64,000 nucleotides of DNA from Asterias rubens (taxonomy: Eukaryota > Echinodermata > Asteroidea > Forcipulatida > Asteriidae): positions 2,724,309 through 2,788,308 of the forward strand of contig NC_047065.1 in NCBI RefSeq assembly GCF_902459465.1. The letters are read 5' to 3'. This document shows, piece after piece, positions 31,143-44,164 of the stretch (within the stretch, counting starts at the first letter, position 1; the number at the start of each line of letters is the position of its first letter). Made by a program: the position numbers and the translations under genes. The notes under the pieces were generated by a model. It was not told the DNA's origin and made no database searches. It saw only the letters and a program-made list of their open reading frames with translations.

Positions 31143-32340
31143 TTAAGTGAACACTGCATAACACTATTTGTTAACAAAATCTCCACACATGATGTTTCCA
31201 TATTAATTTTTTATATACGATTATTATTATTTTGTTTATACAATTTTCAGTTTTTGCGGTTTCTAAATGCATTATTGGAAACTAAGAATTTCTAAAAGAT
31301 GTCAAAGTTGTGATGCGGAAGAAGAAAACATTTTTTATCAAGTTTGTATTAACCAGAGGAGGTTGAGATATGTATTTATGAGCAGAATAATATTAATTTC
31401 CTCCATGTTTTTTGTTGTTATTCTTGCTCATTTGCCCATTATTTTACAAGCTATCATGAACAGTGTACTACCTTTTTACAAGTTGACAAAATAGAGAGTG
31501 CTGTCCAGTTTTTTATTTCTTTGAACTTTAAAACAACTACCTGTGAAAATGATCTGACCAATGTTTTTTTAAATCATATTTATTGATAATAAGTGGTCAC
31601 TGTTTTAAAGCTGTTTGCCTTTGGTTTGCTAGGCCACCATTGTATAAACTCTGCATACAATAAATAACATGAATGAACTGTAAACTTATTTGATTGTTGT
31701 GATGTTTTATCAAAGCTTTGAGTATTTATAAACTTTGGTCTTTTTAACATTGAGTTTTAATTGCTTCATTATTTCAATTAGGGAAGTTCACCTGTTTAGC
31801 AATTTGTGGAGGATAATAATAATATTAAGCAATCATAATAATAAGCATTTGTATAGCGCCATCTATCTTGAAAACTAATCCGAGGCGCTGGAGAGGAAAA
31901 GAAACGTACCGAAGCAAAGAAGTTTATACAAAGAAAAGGATTAAAAGAGTGCCTAATTAAAGTGACTTAGGAAACAAATAGGTGTTTAGTTGCAATTTAA
32001 ATGTGTCTAATGAAGAAGCTGTGCGAATGACTATTGGTAGAGTATTCCAGAGGGTTGGTGCTGCAGATGAAAAAGCCCTATTACCATAAGAGGTGTGTGT
32101 CCTCGGTGTCACAATAAGACACTTGTTTGATGATCTCAGGCTGCGTTGAGGAATGTAATGTGAAATAAGGATAAAATAAATGGTCTTGCCAGTCTTTTAG
32201 ATTTGAAATAATTCAACAAATTCTTTTTGTAAGCTCAAAGAAATAACCTTGTCAGCACTTTAATAATAGAGCATGGAGAGAGCAAGGATCTTAATATGAG
32301 TTACTGTTAAAACAGGGAATTTCCCCAATCTGGAAATAAC
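31143..32340. other. Intergenic with a degenerate interspersed repeat
   Basis: 31850-32240 begins GCATTTGTATAGCGCCATCT, like the 3' ends of retroposons elsewhere in the window reversed, and then shows a coding-like remnant (FQRVGAADEKALLPY). It appears to be an old retroelement fragment broken by stops. The rest is featureless AT-rich sequence. Confidence 0.4.
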
Positions 32341-32561
32341 TGCGCGTTAAATTTCACCTTGCAAAGCTCTACCGATGATGGCGCCCTTCCAAGGTGAAAA
32401 TTTATCACTGGTATCCGGTGCTGGTCGATGTGTTCAAATGCGTAAAAGGATCTCAACCGTCGAACGCCAACGATGTGTTAATTCAAAATGGCGTCTTGAA
32501 TTTTGTTTTGGTGGCTACAAAATCGTCCAGCTATTTTCATTTACTGACGGAATTTGCAGCG
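32341..32561 (+). other. Candidate 5' non-coding exon of PCIF1
   Basis: A GC/CpG-richer block ends at a strong donor, CAGCG|GTAAGC (32562). It sits 950 bp upstream of the acceptor of the first coding exon and fits an untranslated first exon near the promoter. The exact 5' end cannot be seen. Confidence 0.4.
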
Positions 32562-33510
32562 GTAAGCCTTTGCCTTGAGGTGAGAAATGAATTTTTAGAT
32601 TATTGTAGATCATTATTTGACTGTTTACCTTGCCATGTACAGAATCATTGACGGCAAATTAATGAGTTTTATTTTTGCTCGTTTTTTTTATGTTACCGTA
32701 TTTCATCATTCCGTAGGCTGCTGTGTATGTGTAGCGTAACTGCAATGGTTAATGCATTTTAACGTCGTTTGAGAATCATCATGTCACACAGAATCATGCA
32801 TTGTGTTGTGTTTCAGAATGATTTAGTTGGAATGAATTATTTTGCAGTCAGGATTGGCTACTATTAATCATCAAACAAACTTTCAAATCAAATGGTTTGT
32901 TGCAGGAATTAATTATTTGTTTGTCAATTTAAAATAAATGAAAGTTTAGTTTAATTTTATTAAGTTTCCTTTGAAATTCATTTATTGATTGAATTGAATA
33001 ATATATTTGTTTACCAGTTTACTGTTGTGTTTCTAAAGTGCAATCTCTGAAAAGCTGTTATTTTGACAATGCAGTACAACAACGTAACAATCCATCTTTT
33101 AAGAATATCTTGGATGGCCTGTCAAAAAAATTGCAGGTCTTTTTTGACAAGGGCAGAGTGAGAACTCCATCCAAAAGGTTATGTTAAATCTGTTCATTTC
33201 ATAAAATTGTTGTGTCAAAGTGAACAACTTTTATTAAAATAAAAGACTTTCTTCACATTTTTCAGGGGTTGATAATTTTTTTGTCTAGGGGCTTGTTGTC
33301 CAGAACTTGATTGGCCTATTCCTGTGGTTGGTTTCCTGCACAATTCTATTATGTCCACGATTGTTCTACAATTTTTTTATTTATACAATTTTAACAGGCT
33401 TTAGCTATTAAGGAAACATTTTTAATGATCAATCATGAAACATGCTAACTTTGAAAAAGACATAAGTCCATAACCAAGCTTTAAAAAAATATTACCCGTT
33501 TGTTTTTCAG
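32562..33510 (+). other. Putative PCIF1 first intron
   Basis: AT-rich, with no coding or named repeat recognised. It ends with a polypyrimidine tract and TTTTTCAG at 33510. Confidence 0.4.
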
Positions 33511-33618
33511 AGGTTTGCAGCATGTTTTCTCATCATCGGTGTATGAATTCTCCATCGTGCAACTAACATTATTCTATGTGTGTAACCTACTCAAAGAGAA
33601 GTCCATCCTTCTGTAACA

Positions 33619-36600
33619 ATGTCGACCCAACATCAAACTCCCGACAGGAAAAAGAACTTTGCCCCTCTTCTCAGCTCCCCGCAAGTCGGCCATTCAATGC
33701 CGAACCCCATAATGCAGCAGCCCAAGACACCCATCCCTCAGAGCCCCGCCCCTGCCAATCACTCTTTCCGCCAAGGCTCTATGTCAACACCGTCTCCCCA
33801 GATGCCGCAGAGCCCAGATCCTGTCCATGATCTTCCTCCGGAGCTACTTGAAGCGGGCTGGAGACAGTTTTGGAGCAAGAGGGAGGGGCGGAACTACTAC
33901 TTCAATAAGTTCAGTAAACAATCACTGTGGGAGATGCCCCCCATGCCCGGAGAGAGGGGCGCATCACGGGTAAGAAAGAAAATTAGATTCCAGCTTTTAA
34001 ACTGGTTGGTTTCATTCTTATTAAATAGCAAAATTTATCTGTTATTGGACAGGAATACGTTGGCTAAATAATCACTGTAGGAGGTACGTGTAGCTGCTCT
34101 GTAACTCTGTATACTCTGTGAAAGAGAATCCACAGGCAAATCACTCGAGTGGGATTCGAACCCACAACCTTTGCATTGCTACAGCAGATATTGGGTTGTA
34201 GTTTGATCTTGATTATCTTTTCAACCCACAGCATGACCCTCTTGGAATTCAGATCGACCCAAGGCCCGGTCACGGACCTCCAAATATAACCTCTCCACCT
34301 GGTGGTCTGGTACCCAGAAGACAGTCAATTGAAGAGTCTCCTCTCAGCCCAACGTTCAAGCAGGCTGACCTTAGAGGGTGAGTCTAAGGCCGTATCCGAA
34401 TTGGCAGCTTCGGCTACAGCTGTGACTGTTAAGGACTTCTTATAATGTACTTCAACGCATGATGTAGCCAAAGCTATAGTCGCCAGTTCGGACACAGCCT
34501 AACCTCTTTGAAAAGTGCACCGAACGGTTTCCCTTGTATCAGCAGAGAAAAACACTCGGCAAGATATCTCAGTTGCTTCTCAAGGATCATCATTTGCTAC
34601 ACAATATTAGCACTTTGTGTGCTTAAAACTTTCCAGTCTAAATATTTTGCTGTGCAATCTTGCTGGACTAAGTTGTAATAACAAGAAAACTTTCAGCTTT
34701 TTTCTGAGATAAAGGGGTGACAACATTGAATCTGATGTTTGTGGTAGCACCATGTGTAGATCTCTTTTCAGTAGGGCTGGTTCAGAAAAACAACTGGGGG
34801 TTGACAATTTGTACCCTAACACTGAAGTGGAATAAAAATCCTACTTGATCATTCATTCCTGAGACGTTCGAAGATGATCCTAATCACTGATTAATCATGG
34901 TCTTTTGTAGCCCTTTCTGGGACTTCTCTATCAACACTAACGTCATGATGTTTGAGAGGTACCCTAGTGTACTGCCTCCACCCCATAATGACATTGAACT
35001 GATGAGGGGAAGCCTGGTACAGAAACTACGCTTCCAGTACAGTGAATTATGTTACCAACGCGAAGGTAAGTCCCATTTCTTTATGATGTTTTATAATTGG
35101 GAAGTTTCACACCCTAATGGATACGTGTAGCAAGCAGGATATCAGTGTCGTCTGCACGTATAGCGGATATTGAGTAGCATATGATATGAAGTCATAATGA
35201 TGACGTATCAGTCCCACTAACCGCATCTGTTTTGTGCTTAAAAGGTTGATACATTTTTTCATTGGAGGATATTTTGGTTGTATTGTATCATAAACCTGGG
35301 TTTGAACTCCAGCTAAACCATAGTTACAGGTTGAAATGCTTTCATCTAGTACCCTCCAACAAAGATATTGTCAACATAGAGAGACCGCCAACACAGGTGT
35401 AGTAGCTCAGTTAATAGAGTGCCAGTATTTTAATAATAATAACAATAATAATATCGAAGTCACATATAGCGCACGTATCTACCAAACAAGGTACTCAAGG
35501 CGCTGAGTATATACTCAGAAAGATAGGTTATTGCAGAGATGAATTCTGAGACCCAATTGTGTAAGGTGCTATGGCCACAGCCAGGAACACCGGGGCGAAC
35601 CCCTTCTCTTTTCGATAAGTGCACTGGGTTCTTTTACAAGCGTTACACAACACCAACGGCTTTATGTCCCATCCGAAGGATGAAGCAATGGTTAAGTGAC
35701 TTGCTTTAAGGACACAAGTGTCACGGCTGGGGATCCAAACCGACACTCTGCTGATCAGAAACACCAGAGTTTGAATTCAGTGCTCTTAACCGCTCGGCCA
35801 CGACACTTGAGTATTTTGTAATGTATTGTTTTGTCTGTTGCAGGGATCCAAGCACCGAAGGAATCCTTTAATCGTTGGCTTCTGGAGAGGAAGGTGATTG
35901 ACAAAGGCCAAGATCCGATGCTACCCAGTGACTGTAAGCCAGAAGTATCGCCGTCTATGAAGAGAGAGATTATGAGTGATATTCCCATTAGGTAACCTAG
36001 AATCATTGTTATCGACTAGGAACCCAAGAATTATTTTTACATTAACTTAGTACCCAGTGATTGTAAGCCAGAAGTATCACGGCCTATGAAGTGATATATT
36101 TCCATCGGTTAAACTACTTATCAAGTAGGAACGAAAGAAATCAGCAGGCCTGATACTTCATGGAGGCAACAAAGGCAATTGCCTCCTTGCCCCCAAGTCA
36201 TTGCCTCGGTGCCCTTGAAAAGCTCCAGTAGAAATGTACAATTTCCTCATAGGGTGCCCTTTACCAAGGAGAAAATGCCTTGGTGCCCGAACCCTTTCAA
36301 AAACGAAGCATACAGAAGCATACTGAACCAGTATTCATCAATGACTGTGACAGATGATGATGTGGTCATGTTTAAGCCTGGCCGCACGGATAAGAGCTCT
36401 GGCATTTCTGATCAGCAGAGTGTGTGTTCAAGTCCTGGTATTGACACTTGTGGTCGAGCACACCGGACTCGGGCTCCGGTGGTTTTGATCAGCTGAGTGT
36501 GGGGTCAAGTCCTGATCTTGACACTTATGGTCCAGCACACCGGACTCAGGCTCTGGTGTTTATGATCAGGAGAGTGTGGGTTCAAGTCCTGGGCCCAATT

Positions 36601-39600
36601 TCATAGCGCTGCTTAACGGTAAGCAAATTTGCGTGCTTACTGTAGCAGAAAATTTGTCTTAAGCCTTAGCGTATTTCACGGGTTAGCAGAAAAATTGGGC
36701 AGCTATATTGCGTGTTTACCGTGGATTTGCATTGTGACGTCATTTATTTTCGTGCGGTAAGCACCGAAAGATAAGCATGCCTTTTCGTTTGCTTACGGTT
36801 AGTGCGCTATGAAATAGAAATGGCACAGTAAGCACAAAATTGTCCGCTAAGCAGCGCTATGAAATTGGGCACTGGTATTGACACTTACAGCACACCGGAC
36901 ACAGGCTCCGGTGTTTCTGATCAGCAGAGTGTGGGTTCAAGTCCTGGTATTGACACTTGTGGTCCAGCACAACAGACTCAGGCTCTGGCATTTCTGATCA
37001 GCAGAGTGTGGGTTTGAGTCCCAGTCGTGACACTTAAACTTAAAGGAACACGTTGCATTGGACCAGTCGAGTTGATCTGTAAAAAGAGTTTGTAACCATT
37101 TGTTATAAAATGCATATGGTTGGAAAGATGTTTTAGAAGTAGAATACAATGATCCACACAAATATGCCTCGAAATTGCGTGGTTTTCCTTTTACGCGGCC
37201 GGTCCATTTATGGGAGTAAAATTTTCGCAAAGCAAAAGTATAACCACGCAATTTCGAGGCAAGTTTGTGTGGATCATTGTATTCTACTTTTAAAACTCTT
37301 TTAATAACAAATGGTTTCAAACGCTTTTTAGAGACCAACTCGTCTGATCCAAGGCAATGTGTCCCTTTAACCATTGGACGTACAGCTGTAGGTCCTGTGT
37401 GTTGTAAATGCTCTAAAAGGATCCAGTGTTTTCACCGCCCCTTGGTTGAGCATCTTATTGTGATTTTTTGAACAGATTGTACAGGCCCAAGTTGTACGGA
37501 GAAGCCCGGAAGTTGTTGTATAGATACGCTGAAGCTGCAAAGAAACTCATTGAATCAAGGTAAGAAAAAATGTGTTTTTTCTAGGGATCTTGAGAAAGGA
37601 CTAAAAATGTCTGGGTGTATACCGATCAGCCCTTCAATTATCTTGGCCCAATTTTGGGAAAATATTGCTTTACATTTGTCTGCTAAGCAGAAATAGTAGC
37701 CACAGATTGCACACAAGACATGGTAGTTTGGCCGGGAGCCTTAAAGGAACACGTTGCCTTGGATCGGTCGAGTTGGTCTTTGAAAAGCGTTTGTAACCGT
37801 ATGTTATAAAATTGATATGGTTGGAAGGATGTTGTAAAAGTAGAATACAATGATCTACACAAATATGCCTCAAAATTGCGTGGTTTTTGTTTTACCTCGT
37901 CGACTAACACGGTCGGCAATTTATGGGAGTCAAAAAGTTGACTGGGAGTCAAAAAGTTGACTCCCATAAATGGCCGACCGTGTTATTTCACGACGTAAAA
38001 TGAAAACGGTGCAATTTTAAGTGATACTTGTGTGGATCATTATTCTACTTTTAAAACATCTTTCCAACCATATACATTTCATATCAAATGGTTTCAAACG
38101 CTTTTTTATAGACCAACTCACCCGATCCAAGGCAACGTGTTCCTTTAATCTGGTAAGCATAATTTTGTAGTGTCTAGCTACTGTTTGAGAATCAGCAGCT
38201 GTATCAAATGGGGCCACAGGAATAAAATTAGGAAGGATTTCACCATCAACCACCCAATTTCATAAAGCCCTTAAGCAGAAAATACTGCTAAGCAAATTTC
38301 TTTGATAAGCGTAAGAAATGAGTTGGGCACCAGTTGCAACATGGTTAGCATAACGGAATTTTGGCTGGTAAGCAAGAGTTTGTGTTAAGCAAGAGTTTTC
38401 TGTGCTTAGCAAGTTTGTTATGCTTACATGCTTCTTGACATTTGGACCAGGTTGTGCTATTCCACAGGCCTGGTACTGAGCAAGTCGTGCTTGCACACTC
38501 CAAGAGCAAGATTTTGTTTGTGCTAAGCAAGTTTATATGCTTTCAGGCTTCATGTTGGGCCATGTTATATCACAAACCTGAGAAAGAGTAAATAGTGTTT
38601 ACAAACTGCATCGTGGAGGGCACACAGAAGGTAAAGATTGAGATTGTTTTCTATTTTTTTTTGTGGTCTTTTCAGGAAAGCATCCTCTGAGAGTCGTAAG
38701 ATCATTAAGTGGAATGTTGATGAGATGTTTCGATGGTTGAGAACTCAGCCCTGCTGTAGTATAGATGAGTATATGGTAAGACAAAAACACAGATTTCTGT
38801 TTCTGATACATGCCAGTTGAAAATAGCGTAGGTAGGGAATTATTGATTTTGTTTATCCATGATGTTTTTTACCACATGAGGGCATGTGTGGTCCAAATTA
38901 GTTAATAACAAAATAATTTATTTAGCCATTTATACACGAAAACCTCAAACAGACATTCACAACAAGAACGGAACATTTGGTTGTTTGTGTTTAAATAATA
39001 AAGAAGGATGATTGCAAAAACAAGACAAACAAGATGGTGCCCCTTGTAGGTCTGTGTTGAACTCCCCAAAACAATACATACAGATAACCCTGACAGCATC
39101 GAACAGGGCTTGATTATAAAACACTGCGATGAAGCTTTTGATTAAGAGGACCATTTAAAGGCAGTGGACACTATTGGTAATTACTCAAAATAATTATTAG
39201 CATAAAACCTTACTTGGTAACGAGTAATTGGGAGAGGTAGTATAAAACATTGTGAGAAACGGCTCCCTCTGAAGTGACATAGTTTTCGAGAAAGAAGAAA
39301 TTTTCCACGAACTTGATTTCGAGACCTCAAGTTTAAGATTTGAGGTCTCGAAATCAACCATCTAAACGCACACAACTTCGTGTGAGAAGGGTGTTTTTTC
39401 TTTCATTATTATCTTGCACCTTTGACGACCAATTGAGTTCAAATTTTCACAGGTTTGTTATTTTATGCATATGATGAGATACACCAAGTGAGAAGACTGG
39501 TCTTTGTCAATTACCAATAGTGTCCACTGCCTTTAAAGCCGGGGAATATTTAAGTTTGTTTGTTAAATCCACTAATTTAATCCATTATATCCAAAATAAA

Positions 39601-42600
39601 CTGTAGTTTTGTGAAGATTTTTTCGGACGATCCGAGCATGCCGATTGAAACGTTGAGTTGACAACCACTGGTTCTGACCAGTAACCAACACTACTTACAT
39701 GTAAGAAGAGATTTTCACATCGGTGTTATCGCAAACCTCACCTAAATTATTATACTCCCACCATGCAAAGTTTCAAATCCTACTAACTTGGAGTGGGTTT
39801 CAATCTGGGCCCAATTTCATAGAGCTGCTAAGCACAAACATTTGCTTAGCATGAAATTTCTTCCTTGATATAAACAGGATTACCAACCGAATTTCCATTT
39901 GTTGCATATTGCTTGTTACTGGTATTCAGCTGTTGTTTGCTTATCCTGAAAATCACCAGGAAATTAGGTTGGTAATCCTGTTTTTATCAAGGAAGAAATT
40001 TTATGTTTAGCAAATTTTTGTGCTTAGCAGCTCTATGAAATTGGGCCCTGGGCATTTGAAAGGCCTTATCCTTTTGGAGAAATGTGTAATTTTGTTCCCT
40101 TTTTTTCCTGATTCTTTAGAAACGTTTAGCTCATCTGAAGGAGCAGTGTGGCCCTCATCTCAACTCGGCCGTCCAATCCTCCGTGGAGGGAATCTGTTCT
40201 AAGATGTGTAGCATGTCTAGTGAGATTGTGAAGAAGCTGAGAGCTAAACACTGGGAGCTCCTTAAGGAACATCAGATTGAAGGTGAACTTAATGCGCTCA
40301 AACATTTAGTTCAAATGGAACACAGCTGGACTTTTCAACTTTTTACTTTCTGATTTTCCATTGCCGATTGGCGTTTTGTGTTTATTGTTTAGAACCAACA
40401 TCATTACTCAAAGGAGATTTACATATGGTGCTAATGTAAATGTCACTTATTTTATTTCCAACGCGCAAAGTTTCAAATCCTACTTAAACCGTTTTTTTTC
40501 TTTCTCTCTGTTGTTCAGAGCCGGCACCATTTCCCAGGGCGCCAGCCGACCGGAAGATGCCTTGCTACCCGGTGTACGACTACGTACCCAGCCCGAGGTT
40601 ACCCACAGTAGACATCCATGAGGAAGGAAGCACAACATGCCTTCGTTATAAAGGAGAAATGATGAAACTCAATACAGCTCACCTCAAGAAACTGGTAAGA
40701 GGAGAGGTCGTTACGGAAGGAGTTGCTGTTTCATTTCAACAGGGATCATTCAAAGTATACTCGCGAGTTCTATGAGAACAAAATCCACAGACAAATTATC
40801 CGGGTGGGATTCGAACCGATGACCTTTGCAATTGCAATGCTAGAGCAGATGTCTTACCACTAGGGCCACCGAGCCAGCCTGGTGGCTAGAGGCGATTTGA
40901 ATGCTACAGCGGGTACCGTAATCATTTTATAGAAAAATACTTATGCATCGGGGATGAAGAATATAATTCGATTTTTACCCTTGCCCCGATGTGTAAAAAA
41001 CACTGACTTACTACACATCGAATCTCAAGCCTTGACACTTGTGTCCTTAAGCAAGACACTTAGGCATTGCTTTGTCCTTCGGATGGGACGTAAAGCCATT
41101 GGACCCATGTGTTGTTATCGACAAGAGAAGGGTTCGCCCCGGTGTTCCTGGCTGTGGTTGGTGAATGCGCCGTAGTAGGTCTCACAATATATCACTGCAA
41201 TGACCTATATTTCTGAAAGTTTGTACATATTCAGCACCTTGAGTTCCTTGTTTGGTGGATACGTGCGCTGTATAAAACTTTGATATTATTATTTTTTATT
41301 AATCAAAGCTCTTGCTCTTTTATATCACCTTAGGAGATGCTTTACAGGTTGCACTGTAGAGACGACGCAGTCAGACAGAATTTCTTGCCAAGAGTTTGGT
41401 GTCTGCTTCGAAGATATCAGGTAAGAGATCCAGACGTGGTTTAAACATCTTAGTTTGGGCTTTGTGGTTTATTTCTTGATGGTTATATCTTGTAGGAAAT
41501 TTAAACAGGAATCCTAAAAAATATCTTCTTGGTTTTTTGGGGTTTTTTTTTTTGGTTTTTTTTTTTCACTTTTTTTTCAATTTTTTTTTCCTTTGGTGTG
41601 TTAATGTGTGATTCTGAATAATGAAGAATTTAAGCGATGAAACTACAAGAAAAGGAGGTGTTCATGCCTCCATTTCCTATGGTCATTGCCTTGGTCAATG
41701 CCTTGGTGCCCTTGAAATGCTCCCGTAGAAATTCATAATTTCCTCATAGTGTGCCCTGTACCAAGGGAAAAAAGCCTTGGTGCCCTTGCCTTTCAAAAAC
41801 GTAGCATACAGACCTGATTTATTATTTATTAACTTTGTTTTGGATTGGTTTATTTCACAAATAAAAGCTTCACAGCCTGGAAGAGGCTGAATTGAGTTTT
41901 ATTTTTTTACATCATTAACAAAAGTTAAGAATATAGATATTTAAAATTAAGGAATTGACTTCTTTGGCAATTGTCAAAATCTTTCTGACTGATGAACTCT
42001 GTCCTTTCTCTCTTCTTTTCTCAGACGTTATTTGGAGTTGGTCGGTACGAGGGTCATGGCCTCCAGGGAGCTCTACCCGTCGCTGTCTTCAAGTCTCTCA
42101 ACGATAACTTCGGAGTAACCTTTGAATGTTTTGCATCTCCCCTTAATTGTTATTTCAAGCAGTATTGCTCTGCGTTTGCTGACACGGACTGCTATTTTGG
42201 ATCAAGAGGGTAAGTGGATGAGAGTGACTGTACTGAAACATGATTTGCTTTGGTTACTCTTATGGATCCGTTTATAAAAAAATCACTCCAAATATTGTTA
42301 TATTAATAGATGTCAGAAAACTACATTGCTGTAGCTTATTTCGTCATATAGAATATGACCATAAGGTTGAAGTTCAAGGAAGTGGACACTATTGGTAATT
42401 ACTCAAAATAATTATTATCACAAAACCTTTCTTGATTATGAGTAATGGGGAGAGGTTGATAGTATAAAACATTGTGAGAAATGGCTCCTTCTGAAGTAAT
42501 GTAGTTTTTGAGAAAGGAGTAATTTTCCGCAAATTTTATTTTGAGACCTCAGATTTAGAGTTTGAGGTCTCGAAATCCAGCATCCGAAAGCGCACAACTT

Positions 42601-44131
42601 TGTGTGACAAGGGTGATTTTTTCTTTCATTATTATCTGGCAGTTTCAACGACTGTTCGAGCTCAAATTTTCACAGGTTTGTTATTTTATGCATATGTTGA
42701 GATACATCAAGTGAGAAGACAAGTCTTTGACATTTATCAATTGTGTCCATTGTCTTTAATAGATTAAATTTTTGCATTGGGGATAAAAACATTATTTTTT
42801 TTGTTTTACCCTGACACCAATGTTTATTGAGCACTCTGTACTTTCCCGAGCTCTGTGGAAAAACCAACAGCAAATCACTCGGATGGGGTTCTAACCCACA
42901 ACCTTTGCATTGCTAGAGCTGATATCTTTATAAGTGGACTTCCGTAGATGATAGTAGGAATGTATAAATTGTTGCTTTATTTGTGTAAATCTTTATTCCA
43001 CAGTCCTATCCTTGATTTCAATCCAGTCAGTGGATCATTTGAAGCTAACCCTCCCTTTGGGGAGGAGCTTATGGAATCAATGGTGGCACATTTTGAGGTG
43101 AGTAGTTTTCAAAAAAATAGAATAAGCTGTAGCAAGCTGCTTGCATAAATATAGCTTGTAGCTTGTGGCCCAAAGTTTCAACCCTAGCAGAGTCTTTCTA
43201 AAAGGCTATAGGATGTAGCCTTCGAGAAAGACTAAGGGCCGAAACGTGCCGATAACAAAATTGTGTGTTAGTATTTTTAATGATTTAGGTTAGCTTACAG
43301 TTAGCACTGCCCTGAAATCGCACAGTAAGCACAAAATCCGTTAAGCATGAAATTGGGTCCAGGACAGCTAAGGGGGCAGAACCCTGTTCCCTTGAGACTG
43401 AAGGATGTCTGCTATATATTGGTGTTTAATTTAACAAGAAATGCTCAAATGCTTTTGTAGTAGAGATCGTATTCTGAAAATGGAATTTGCCATTATCTAC
43501 TTGCGGGGCCTTAAAGCAATTTCCCTCTGGCAAAGGGCACTACTATGGCAAAAATCACAGCAAAAGCACAGTGCTCACTGCAATTGCTGTGGGTGCCGTG
43601 CGTTAATTCAAGGCCTGTGTAATCTTCTGTTCTCTCCACACAAAGTAGGTACCTCCCACAGCGATTACTTAACCTACCTATTCCCATAGACAAATAAAAA
43701 GATATAACGTTCTTAGTGTAACCCTCACCTTGTTTTCTCTTCCAGCGTCTCTTGGCAGGCACATGTGATCCATTGTCTTTCATCGTCTTTATTCCTGAAT
43801 GGAGAAACCCACCAACAGCTGCTCTCGTGAACATGGAGAAAAGCAGGTCAGTGGGTCAGGGTACTAGACTGGCTGCCAGAACAGAGGTTTCTTAGTACTT
43901 TGAATTTATTAACCATAAAATCTTTCTTCTAAATTTGTGACCTAAGGGCCATGCCACTTAAGGCACTTTACAGGAAATCACAAAAAAGGAAAAGGCATTC
44001 ACATTTGACAATCGCGTATTTTTCTTTGGGATTGAAAAACCACCATGGTTAGTCTTGTTTCAAGTCACCGTGGTATAGTGGTAAGACTGCAGGACTTGCA
44101 ATCACAAGGTTGTGGGTGCTATATAAATGCC

Positions 44132-44164
<33 letters not shown>

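Noticed and set aside
32394..32651. 85-codon plus-strand frame before PCIF1
   Set aside because: It crosses the strong donor at 32562 and continues into intron-like sequence. A non-coding first exon explains the region better.
36179..36496. 105-codon plus-strand frame in PCIF1 intron 4
   Set aside because: It runs across two repeat families (the TGCCTCGGTGCCC repeat and the tRNA-like array) and is not part of the PCIF1 protein.
37683..38253. Minus-strand frames of 67-94 codons
   Set aside because: They fall inside the TTAA-flanked foldback at 37741-38148, and similar frames appear in its relative at 37040-37370. They reflect repeat sequence, not genes.
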